From: Acidimicrobiales bacterium
Lineage (GTDB): Bacteria > Actinomycetota > Acidimicrobiia > Acidimicrobiales > RAAP-2
Length of the DNA stretch: 5,141 nt
Reading direction: 5' to 3'
Assembly: GCA_017882985.1 (NCBI GenBank)
Contig: JADGOK010000099.1
Coordinates: forward strand, 1-5,141
Shown here in pieces: positions 1 through 5,141 of the stretch. Under the pieces are notes generated by a model. It was not told the DNA's origin, searched no databases, and saw only the letters and a program-made list of their open reading frames with translations. The number at the start of each line of letters is the position of its first letter. The first letter of the stretch is position 1. The translations under genes were made by a program, and so were the position numbers.

Positions 1-845
1 CCGAAGCGTCGCGCGAGCAGGGGTGCCACCAGAACCGACACCGCCTGCAGGACCGACACCGCGAAGAAGAGCCATCCGAGCGTCGCGAGCGTCGCCCCGT
101 AGCGAGTGCTCAGGTAGTACGACAGGAAGCCCGTCGTCACCAGACCGCCTCCCGCCGCGTCCACCGAGAACAGTGCCGACAGGTGACGCACCACCCTTCG
201 CGATGGTCCCAGTCTCACCCTCACCCTCTTCGAGGTCGCCGTCCCGTCGAGATCTCTCGCGTCCGCCTCGACGGACGTCGTGAGGCCCCTCGCACAGAAC
301 ACGCCCACGATGCCGACGGGCACCAACGCCGCGAACAGCCACGCGTGCGCGCCGCGGCCCGTGGTGCTCGCTCCCGCGACCACGGCGCCGAGGGCGCCGA
401 GGGCGCCGAACGCGGCGCCCGCGGCGTTGTACCACCCGTAGATCCGACCAGTGCCCGCGTCCTCGCCCGCCAGCATGACCTGTTCGAGGGTGGTCGCCGC
501 TCCGTTGTCGACCACGTCGGTGGAAAGGGTGCCGGTCAGCGCGACGACGAACAGGACCCACAGCGGAGGATTGATCGCCACCACCGCACCAGCCAGGGCG
601 AGACCGACGAAGAACAGGCCGTAGGAGCGTCGGCGACCGAAACGGTCACCGAACGCGCCCACGACGAGTGACGCCGCCGCGCTCCCGCCGATCAGCACCG
701 CGAGCAACACGCCCGCCCGTAGTGGGCTCACTCCGCGAGTAGCGAGCAGTGAGCCGAGGACCACCGCCGTGAAGCCGTAGCCGAGCCCGCGCACGGCCTG
801 ACCGGCCACCAACAGACGGGCATTCCTGCTGAGCGGCTCTCCCAC
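1..845 (-). CDS. MFS transporter, N-terminal two-thirds (3' end beyond window)
   Basis: Reading the minus strand from GTG at 845-843 gives 281 residues with no stop before the left edge. The protein starts VGEPLSRNARLLVAGQAVRG and is strongly hydrophobic. By eye there are about eight membrane segments (near residues 9-30, 37-57, 67-85, 89-110, 127-150, 160-180, 212-235 and 240-265). The second is followed by GDRFGRRR, the MFS motif A between helices 2 and 3, and a longer Arg/Asp-rich loop lies between segments 6 and 7, as expected at the middle of a 12-helix MFS protein. About 120 residues should be missing. The GTG start directly follows an in-frame TAG and has GGAGA eight bases upstream, so it is well supported. 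It is an inner-membrane secondary transporter; substrate and direction cannot be told from sequence. It diverges from the CO-oxidation operon and may be functionally unrelated. Confidence 0.87.
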   Translation of the reverse strand, partial: MGEPLSRNARLLVAGQAVRGLGYGFTAVVLGSLLATRGVSPLRAGVLLAVLIGGSAAASLVVGAFGDRFGRRRSYGLFFVGLALAGAVVAINPPLWVLFVVALTGTLSTDVVDNGAATTLEQVMLAGEDAGTGRIYGWYNAAGAAFGALGALGAVVAGASTTGRGAHAWLFAALVPVGIVGVFCARGLTTSVEADARDLDGTATSKRVRVRLGPSRRVVRHLSALFSVDAAGGGLVTTGFLSYYLSTRYGATLATLGWLFFAVSVLQAVSVLVAPLLARRF

Positions 846-853
846 CTACTCAG

Positions 854-858
854 TCTCC
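854..858 (-). promoter_or_regulatory. Ribosome binding site of the MFS gene
   Basis: On the minus strand the sequence GGAGA sits eight bases before the GTG start at 845. With the in-frame TAG immediately before the GTG, it fixes this non-ATG start, because no upstream in-frame alternative exists. Confidence 0.6.
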
Positions 859-932
859 ACGATTCACGCACGCCCCGCGCCGACCCTCACTCCACGCATC
901 CCTGGCGCCTCGGGAGAGTCCCCGAACCACTG

Positions 933-960
933 CGGCGTCAGCCGTTTCAAAACGACGCCG
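933..960. repeat. Inverted repeat CGGCGTC-N14-GACGCCG with nested palindrome
   Basis: CGGCGTC at 933-939 is the exact reverse complement of GACGCCG at 954-960, with 14 bases between. Inside lies a second perfect palindrome, CGTTTCAAAACG at 943-954, which is not centred on the same point. The element is about 90-115 bases upstream of the MFS start and about 235 upstream of cooF. It could be a hairpin or an operator for either gene. It has no downstream T-run, so a terminator is unlikely. Seven-base arms can arise by chance in GC-rich DNA. Confidence 0.35.
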
Positions 961-1108
961 TCATTCGCACCGACGTCACGACGGATGAGCAATACCAAGT
1001 CCTCGGCCACGCCAATCCATGACGTTGAAGGGCGCCGTGCTCGAACATCAACGCCACCACAAGAAAGGACTTGTAGCCCTACTCGCGAAAGTTTCCGCTA
1101 CTCACGCC

Positions 1109-1134
1109 GAGGTCATACTTACGCCAATGACCTC
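1109..1134. promoter_or_regulatory. Perfect 8-bp dyad, candidate operator of the coo operon
   Basis: GAGGTCAT at 1109-1116 and ATGACCTC at 1127-1134 are exact reverse complements separated by 10 bases. The half-site centres are 18 bp apart, close to two helical turns, which suits a dimeric regulator binding one DNA face. The dyad ends 60 bases before the cooF start codon and overlaps the only fair -10-like hexamer (CATACT, 1114-1119), so it lies where a regulator could act on the operon promoter. It does not match the CooA, FNR or NikR consensus sites I know. The alternative is an mRNA hairpin in the cooF leader. Confidence 0.45.
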
Positions 1135-1183
1135 TCGGGAGTTCTGGCTTCGCTGCCCGCGCTGCCCGAAGAGTGTTTCAGGT

Positions 1184-1188
1184 GGAGG
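1184..1188 (+). promoter_or_regulatory. Ribosome binding site of cooF
   Basis: GGAGG lies six bases before ATG at 1195 and nine bases before the next in-frame ATG at 1198. Both spacings are workable, so the start is uncertain by one codon. This is the strongest Shine-Dalgarno sequence in the window, as expected for the first gene of the operon. Confidence 0.75.
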
Positions 1189-1194
1189 TTGTGA

Positions 1195-1926
1195 ATGATG
1201 CGCACCGTATTCGTCAACCCTGAACGTTGTATCGGCTGCCTCCAGTGCGAAGTCGCCTGCGCCGTAGAGCACTCTGCGAGCCATGAGCTGGCCGAGGCCT
1301 TCCACGAAGTGCCACTTCCGCGCAAGCGAGTGCACGTCGAAGCCGGAGCGGTGCCCGACACCAGCTATCCCAACAAGTGTCGCCACTGCGACCCCGCGCC
1401 GTGCCAGCGCGTCTGCCCGACGGGAGCGATTCATCGCGACACCAGCGGTGACCTGGTGCTGATCGACGCGCGACGCTGCATCGGCTGCGCCATGTGCGCG
1501 GTCGTCTGTCCCTTTGACGTGCTGACCTTCCACCCGCTCGCGGGCACCATGACCCCCGAGTCGCTGGTCGCGGTGAAGTGCGACGGCTGCGAACAACGTG
1601 TCGGTCGAGGCGAAGTGCCGGCGTGCGTCGAGAGCTGCAAGGTCGATGCTCTCATCTACGGCGAGATCAACGAACTCGTTGCGGCGGGTCGGCTCCGCGA
1701 GAGTGGCGCGGTCCTCGCGGCGGCGGGACTGACGCCGGCGGCGGCCGACGGCGATCCCCTGGCGGGATGGCGTTCGTTCGGCGCAGCCCGGCTCAGCGTG
1801 AATGGCGCGGCTCAGGACACCTGGGTTCGTCACCGGCGCGAGAACGGCGCACGAGCGGGACAAGACCAAAACGCTGCAGCCACCCAGGCACCGAGCGGCT
1901 CGAGAAGAGAGGAAGGGACGTCATGA
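1195..1926 (+). CDS. cooF: CooF-type four-cluster [4Fe-4S] ferredoxin, electron acceptor of CO dehydrogenase
   Basis: A 243-residue cytoplasmic iron-sulfur protein with no signal peptide or membrane segment. It has sixteen cysteines in four groups: C12-C15-C18-C22, C62-C65-C70-C74, C95-C98-C101-C105 and C129-C132-C144-C148. This layout is that of the HycB/DmsB/CooF family of polyferredoxin electron-transfer subunits and predicts four [4Fe-4S] clusters. Position directly before cooS identifies it as CooF, which takes electrons from the CO dehydrogenase B/D clusters and passes them on, here probably to the flavoprotein at the end of the operon. CooF of Rhodospirillum rubrum is about 190 residues. 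This one is longer because of a cysteine-free tail from about residue 170, Ala-rich and then Arg/Gln/Gly-rich. Start is ATG 1195, or 1198 (MRTVFVNPERC), behind a good GGAGG. The stop TGA overlaps the cooS ATG. Confidence 0.9.
   Translation: MMRTVFVNPERCIGCLQCEVACAVEHSASHELAEAFHEVPLPRKRVHVEAGAVPDTSYPNKCRHCDPAPCQRVCPTGAIHRDTSGDLVLIDARRCIGCAMCAVVCPFDVLTFHPLAGTMTPESLVAVKCDGCEQRVGRGEVPACVESCKVDALIYGEINELVAAGRLRESGAVLAAAGLTPAAADGDPLAGWRSFGAARLSVNGAAQDTWVRHRRENGARAGQDQNAAATQAPSGSRREEGTS
1908..1913 (+). promoter_or_regulatory. Ribosome binding site of cooS
   Basis: AGAGGA inside the 3' end of cooF ends nine bases before ATG 1923 and is followed by a second purine run (AAGGGA, 1913-1918). It selects ATG 1923 as the cooS start although the reading frame stays open for more than 100 codons upstream inside cooF. 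Confidence 0.6.
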
Positions 1927-3878
1927 CCACGACCTACGACGGCGGACGGCAACTCAGCCGACTGTCGATTCACGATGACGCACAGCAGATGATCGAAAGG
2001 GCCCGCGAGGAGGGCGTCGAGACGGTCTGGGACCGGCTGCGCGCCCAGGAACCGCAGTGCGGGTACTGCCAGTTGGGTCTCAGTTGCCGCAACTGCGCGA
2101 TGGGGCCGTGCCGGATTGACCCATTCGGTGAGGGGCCCCAGCGAGGCGTATGTGGCGCTGACGCCGACGTGATCGTGGCCCGCAACCTCGGTCGCACCAT
2201 TGCCGCGGGGTCGTCGTCGCACTCGGACCACGGACGCGACATCCTCGAAGTCTTCAGCGCCATGGCCCACGGTGAGAACAGCGGATACCGCGTGACCGAC
2301 GAGGCGAAACTGCGACGGATCGCCCTCGAAGTGGGCGTCGCCATCGAGGGCCGCAGCACGAATGAGGTCGCAATCGATCTGGCGGATGAGTTGATGGCCA
2401 ACTACGGCACCGCCAAGGGATCGCTCTCGTTCATCGAACGCGTCCCCGCGTTGCGACGTGAGAAGTGGACCGGCCTCGGCATCACGCCGCGCGGCATCGA
2501 CCGCGAGAACGTCGAAATGATGCATCGCACGCACATGGGCGTCGACAATGATTACGTGAATCTGCTGCTGCACGGGCTGCGCACCGCGTTGGCCGATGGC
2601 TGGGGCGGATCCATGATCGCGACAGAGTTGTCCGACATCATGTTCGGCACCCCATCACCCGTCACCTCCGAGGTGAACCTGGGCGTGCTCGAAACCGACC
2701 AGGTGAACATCGCGATGCACGGTCACAATCCGCTGCTCTCTGACGTGGTCGTCACGGCGGCGCAGGACCCCGAACTCGTCGAACTCGCGCGCTCCTACGG
2801 GGCCACTGGCATCAACATCGTGGGCCTCTGCTGCACGGGGAACGAAATGTTGATGCGCAAAGGCGTCCACATCGCCGGCAACCATCTCATGCAGGAGTTG
2901 GTACTGGTCACCGGCGCGCTGGAAGCGATGGTCGTCGACTATCAGTGCATCATGCCCTCGGTCGTCGACGTCGCCAAGTGCTACCACACGAAGATCATCT
3001 CGACGTCGGACAAGGCGAAGTTTCCCGGCGCCACGCACGTCTCGTTCGACCCGCATCGCGGCGCCGAGATTGCCCACGACATCGTTCGCATGGCTGTCGA
3101 GGCGTACCCCAACCGAAACCGCGACCGCGTCCGGATCCCCGTCGCGCCAGTCCAGATGATGGGCGGCTTCTCCGTCGAGGCGATCCTCGGCGCGTTGGGC
3201 GGCACGCCCCAGCCGCTGGTCGACGCCATCGTCGCGGGCACTATTCGCGGCGCCGTCGCCGTCGTTGGCTGCAACAACCCGAAGCTGGCCCAGGACTTCG
3301 AGCACATCGAACTGACCCGCAAGTTGATCGAGAACGACATCCTCGTCCTCGTCACCGGCTGTGCCGCCGTCGCCAACGGCAAGGCCGGACAGATGATGCC
3401 CGCCGCCGCCGATCTCGCCGGACCCGGTCTCGGTGCGCTGTGCAAGTCGCTCGGCATTCCTCCGGTGCTGCACATGGGTTCGTGCGTGGACAACAGCCGG
3501 ATCATGCAGCTGGCCGCGGCCCTCGCCAACGCGATCGGCGTCGACATCGACAGCCTGCCCCTCGCCGGAGCCGCGCCGGAGTGGTACTCGGAGAAGGCGG
3601 TGGCCATCGGCGCCTACGTGGTCGGTTCAGGAATCACCACGGTGCTCGGAGTCCAGCCACCCATCTTCGGCAGCGCCAACGTCGTCAACCTCCTGGCCGA
3701 CGGCCTCGATGGGGTGGTCGGCGCCAAGTTCGCCGTCGAGCCCGACCCGTACAAGGCCGCGCTGCTCATCCGCCGCCACATCGAGGCGAAGCGTCAAGGC
3801 CTGGGCCTCACGTTCATCGCGTCCGATGACGTGCGTGACGAGGAGTTCGCGACCGCCGGCGCGACGGTGGGGGGATGA
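1923..3878 (+). CDS. cooS: Anaerobic Ni-Fe carbon monoxide dehydrogenase catalytic subunit
   Basis: A 651-residue cytoplasmic homodimeric enzyme that oxidises CO with water to CO2, protons and two electrons. Residues 46-77 hold the cluster-binding region: Cys46 and Cys49 for the D-cluster at the dimer interface, and Cys55, Cys58, Cys63 and Cys77 for the [4Fe-4S] B-cluster. Expected Ni-Fe-S C-cluster ligands are all present: His266 in HGHNP, Cys304 in GLCCTGNE (preceded by Cys303), Cys342 in YQCIMPS, Cys450 in GCNNP, Cys480 in VTGCA and Cys521 in HMGSCVDNSR. Acid-base residues matching His93 and Lys563 of the Carboxydothermus enzyme are His100 and Lys558. Length suits the family (about 620-650), with roughly 20 extra residues after the usual GLGL end. 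The D-cluster motif is C-X2-C, and Ser54 replaces the canonical cysteine next to the first B-cluster ligand, as in the Desulfovibrio vulgaris type. The start overlaps the cooF stop (ATGA). It is not Hcp (hydroxylamine reductase), which lacks the nickel-site motif set. Confidence 0.96.
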   Translation: MTTTYDGGRQLSRLSIHDDAQQMIERAREEGVETVWDRLRAQEPQCGYCQLGLSCRNCAMGPCRIDPFGEGPQRGVCGADADVIVARNLGRTIAAGSSSHSDHGRDILEVFSAMAHGENSGYRVTDEAKLRRIALEVGVAIEGRSTNEVAIDLADELMANYGTAKGSLSFIERVPALRREKWTGLGITPRGIDRENVEMMHRTHMGVDNDYVNLLLHGLRTALADGWGGSMIATELSDIMFGTPSPVTSEVNLGVLETDQVNIAMHGHNPLLSDVVVTAAQDPELVELARSYGATGINIVGLCCTGNEMLMRKGVHIAGNHLMQELVLVTGALEAMVVDYQCIMPSVVDVAKCYHTKIISTSDKAKFPGATHVSFDPHRGAEIAHDIVRMAVEAYPNRNRDRVRIPVAPVQMMGGFSVEAILGALGGTPQPLVDAIVAGTIRGAVAVVGCNNPKLAQDFEHIELTRKLIENDILVLVTGCAAVANGKAGQMMPAAADLAGPGLGALCKSLGIPPVLHMGSCVDNSRIMQLAAALANAIGVDIDSLPLAGAAPEWYSEKAVAIGAYVVGSGITTVLGVQPPIFGSANVVNLLADGLDGVVGAKFAVEPDPYKAALLIRRHIEAKRQGLGLTFIASDDVRDEEFATAGATVGG

Positions 3879-3882
3879 GGGC

Positions 3883-4767
3883 ATGTGCGCGACACGCGCC
3901 AACGACATGACCGCCGACGCCGACGACCGGGGCGTGCGCGTCGTGGTGGTCGGCAAGGGCGGCGTGGGCAAGTCCACGTTGACGGCGATGCTCGCGCGAT
4001 CGCTGGCCCGACTCGGTGCCCAGGTCATCGCCGTCGACTCTGACGAGCAACGCAACCTGGGTGCGACCCTCGGCATTGACGTGTCCACCATGGCCGAGGT
4101 CGTGCCCCTGGCCTCGAACGCGGACTACGTTGAGGAAAAGACCGGCGCTCGTCCCGGCGAGGGCTCGGGAACGATGCTGCGACTCAATCCCGACACCTCT
4201 GACGTCGTTGATCGCCTCGCGGTCAACGCTCCCGACGGGGTTCGCCTCTTGGTCATGGGGGGTGTTCGGCGAGCCGGTGGCGGTTGTCTCTGTCCCGAGA
4301 ACGCCCTGCTCGCCGCCACCATTGCCAATATGCGTCTGCGGCGAGGCGACGTCGTCATCATGGACACCCACGCCGGCGTTGAACACTTCGGACGCGCCTT
4401 GGCGCGGGGATTCGATCGCGCCCTCGTGGTGGTCGAGCCCACGTTCAACTCGATCCAAGTCGCTCTGGAGACCGCCCGTCTGGCGAGAGAGCTTGGGATC
4501 GAGACGATCGATCTGATCGTCAACCAGTGTCGCAAGGACGGTGACGTCGCGAACGCCCTCGCGTACATTGAACGCCTCGGTGGGTTCGAGTTCTCTTCGG
4601 TCACCGGACTCCCTTTTGACGAGGGCGTCCGCACGAGCGAACCTTCCGTAGGCGATCTGGCGGATGACTCGCCCCTCGCCGTGGCCGTGCGGAGCCTTTC
4701 CCGCGTGCTCTTGCACGACGCCCGGGGTGCAGTTGACGCCGTTGAGCGCGTGACGGTGAGCGGTTGA
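3883..4767 (+). CDS. cooC: CO dehydrogenase nickel-insertion accessory ATPase CooC
   Basis: A 294-residue P-loop ATPase of the MinD/ParA/NifH (SIMIBI) class, cytoplasmic, which couples ATP hydrolysis to maturation of the Ni-Fe-S C-cluster. A deviant Walker A loop GKGGVGKST spans residues 24-32, with signature Lys25 and P-loop Lys30. VDSDEQRNLG (51-60) matches the switch/Walker A' region with Asp52 and Asp54, and VVIMDTHAGVEHF (157-169) is the Walker B/switch II segment. Cys135-Leu-Cys137 is the C-X-C motif by which CooC dimers bind nickel or zinc; it separates CooC from MinD and ParA. The ATG at 3883 begins four bases after the cooS stop and is preceded only by an irregular G-rich run, so translational coupling is likely. 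A second in-frame ATG at 3907 would give 286 residues starting MTADADD but has no ribosome site. The stop overlaps the next gene. Confidence 0.94.
   Translation: MCATRANDMTADADDRGVRVVVVGKGGVGKSTLTAMLARSLARLGAQVIAVDSDEQRNLGATLGIDVSTMAEVVPLASNADYVEEKTGARPGEGSGTMLRLNPDTSDVVDRLAVNAPDGVRLLVMGGVRRAGGGCLCPENALLAATIANMRLRRGDVVIMDTHAGVEHFGRALARGFDRALVVVEPTFNSIQVALETARLARELGIETIDLIVNQCRKDGDVANALAYIERLGGFEFSSVTGLPFDEGVRTSEPSVGDLADDSPLAVAVRSLSRVLLHDARGAVDAVERVTVSG
4755..4760 (+). promoter_or_regulatory. Ribosome binding site of the flavoprotein gene
   Basis: GGTGAG inside the last codons of cooC ends six bases before ATG 4767. The ATG shares its A with the cooC stop TGA (TGATG), an arrangement typical of translational coupling. 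Confidence 0.45.
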
Positions 4768-5141
4768 TGCGCGCCGTCATCATTGGGACCGGTCCCGCGG
4801 GCATCACCGCCGCCGAGACGTTGCGGCGCGAAGATCCCAGCGGCTCGGTCGTCGCACTGTCGACCGAGCCGTACGCTCCCTACTCCCCCGCCGCGATGGC
4901 CGACCACTTCCTCACTGGGCGCGACGACACGCTCTACTGGAAGGGTCAGAACGTGGCCGAGTTGCGAGGAATCGACGAGCGGCGAGAGTCGGTGGTCATC
5001 GGGCTGGACGTGGACAACCGTGAGGTGATTCTGCACGATGACAGCCGGATTCCCTTCGAGGGTTTGATCATCGCGTCGGGCAGCAAACTCAACGCACCGC
5101 TGGAGGGCGCGGAACTGCCCGGGATTTTTGATTTCAAGTCC
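4767..5141 (+). CDS. FAD-dependent NAD(P)H oxidoreductase of the CO dehydrogenase cluster, N-terminal part
   Basis: The first 125 residues are visible; the gene continues past the right edge. The protein opens with a Rossmann FAD-binding fold, MRAVIIGTGPAGITAAETL, whose GxGxxG glycines are residues 7, 9 and 12. PYSPAAMADHFLTG (38-51) matches the conserved PYxR/SxxxL-type segment after the first strand pair in NADH:rubredoxin/ferredoxin-type reductases. LIIASGSKLNAP (100-111) is the second FAD contact, the ATG-like motif of pyridine nucleotide-disulfide oxidoreductases. Full-length relatives have about 400-450 residues with a NAD(P)-binding domain still to come. Such flavoproteins (often called FNOR or NROR) recur beside cooS and cooF in several anaerobes, where they are thought to transfer CooF electrons to NAD(P)+ or to peroxide/oxygen defence. 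The exact acceptor is not visible here. Confidence 0.87.
   Translation, partial: MRAVIIGTGPAGITAAETLRREDPSGSVVALSTEPYAPYSPAAMADHFLTGRDDTLYWKGQNVAELRGIDERRESVVIGLDVDNREVILHDDSRIPFEGLIIASGSKLNAPLEGAELPGIFDFKS

Larger units (their letters stand above)
846..1194. other. Divergent intergenic region between MFS gene and cooF
   Basis: This stretch of about 350 bases separates the minus-strand MFS start from the plus-strand cooF start, so it should hold promoters for both directions. I see no convincing protein gene or RNA gene in it and no clear sigma-70-like -35/-10 pair. CATACT at 1114-1119 is a fair -10 match but has no good -35 at the usual spacing. The region does contain several short dyads, listed separately: a cluster at 933-983 nearer the MFS gene and a strong one at 1109-1134 nearer cooF. 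No TGTCG-N6-CGACA type CooA site or TTGAT-N4-ATCAA type FNR site is present. Confidence 0.6.

Noticed and set aside
183..671. Plus-strand open frame of 162 codons
   Set aside because: It is the shadow of the minus-strand MFS gene, which has clear membrane segments and motif A. The plus-strand product is Arg/Asp/His-rich without a domain.
933..960. Inverted repeat as a rho-independent terminator
   Set aside because: No T-run follows on either strand and both flanking genes diverge from this region, so no transcript is expected to end here.
985..1194. Open frame of 69 codons whose stop abuts the cooF ATG
   Set aside because: It has no ribosome site and a Ser/Thr/Arg-rich composition with no recognisable domain, and it covers the region expected to hold the operon promoter. 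A leader peptide cannot be excluded but is not supported.
846..1194. Possible CooA or FNR binding site ahead of the CO operon
   Set aside because: Neither TGTCG-N6-CGACA nor TTGAT-N4-ATCAA, nor a close variant, was found in the intergenic region.
1102..1869. Long minus-strand open frame opposite cooF (and similar ones opposite cooS, cooC and the flavoprotein)
   Set aside because: These are antisense shadows of well-conserved genes in GC-rich DNA, with no ribosome sites and no recognisable protein features.
1578..1922. N-terminal extension of CooS in the same frame
   Set aside because: The frame is open only because the DNA is GC-rich. It overlaps the cysteine-rich coding part of cooF in another frame, the extension is Arg-rich nonsense, and ATG 1923 has a ribosome site and gives the family's usual N-terminus.
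3883..4767. CooC gene as MinD, ParA or nitrogenase iron protein
   Set aside because: The P-loop is shared, but the C-X-C motif at residues 135-137 and the position behind cooS identify CooC. The nitrogenase cluster-ligand context is absent.
1..5141. CRISPR arrays, tRNA or rRNA genes, insertion sequences
   Set aside because: No regularly spaced long repeats, no tRNA-like or rRNA-like sequence and no transposase or terminal repeats were seen.

Overview
This is a GC-rich window (roughly two-thirds G+C by eye) carrying a four-gene, tightly packed plus-strand operon for anaerobic carbon monoxide oxidation: cooF (four-cluster ferredoxin), cooS (Ni-Fe CO dehydrogenase), cooC (nickel-insertion ATPase) and the start of an FAD-dependent NAD(P)H oxidoreductase that runs off the right edge. 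A partial major facilitator (MFS) transporter lies divergently on the minus strand at the left edge. The high GC, a GTG start and Ala/Arg-rich proteins suit a high-GC bacterium, perhaps an actinobacterium, but the window does not settle the lineage. The best-matching CO dehydrogenase I recall is that of Desulfovibrio vulgaris, which says more about the CooS subtype than about the host.

Layout: 1-845 (minus) holds the first 281 residues of the MFS transporter, about eight of twelve membrane segments. Bases 846-1194 are a divergent intergenic region with no convincing gene but several dyads. The best is a perfect 8-bp inverted repeat with a 10-bp spacer at 1109-1134, just ahead of cooF. Next come cooF at 1195-1926, cooS at 1923-3878, cooC at 3883-4767 and the flavoprotein from 4767 onward. 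Junctions are an ATGA overlap, a 4-bp gap and a TGATG overlap, so the four genes are probably one transcript with translational coupling.

How the genes work together (inferred from families): CooC loads nickel into apo-CooS; CooS oxidises CO with water to CO2, two protons and two electrons at its Ni-Fe-S C-cluster; CooF receives the electrons; the flavoprotein passes them to NAD(P)+ or another acceptor. No acetyl-CoA synthase, CO-responsive regulator or energy-converting hydrogenase gene is visible, so this looks like a CO-to-NAD(P)H (or redox-defence) module rather than a Wood-Ljungdahl or H2-evolving one, as far as the window shows.

The most notable point is the CooS D-cluster motif. It is C-X2-C (Cys46, Cys49) with Ser54 where the canonical C-X7-C second cysteine would be. 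As I recall, this is the arrangement of the D. vulgaris enzyme, whose D-cluster is [2Fe-2S] and is linked to better survival of oxygen exposure.
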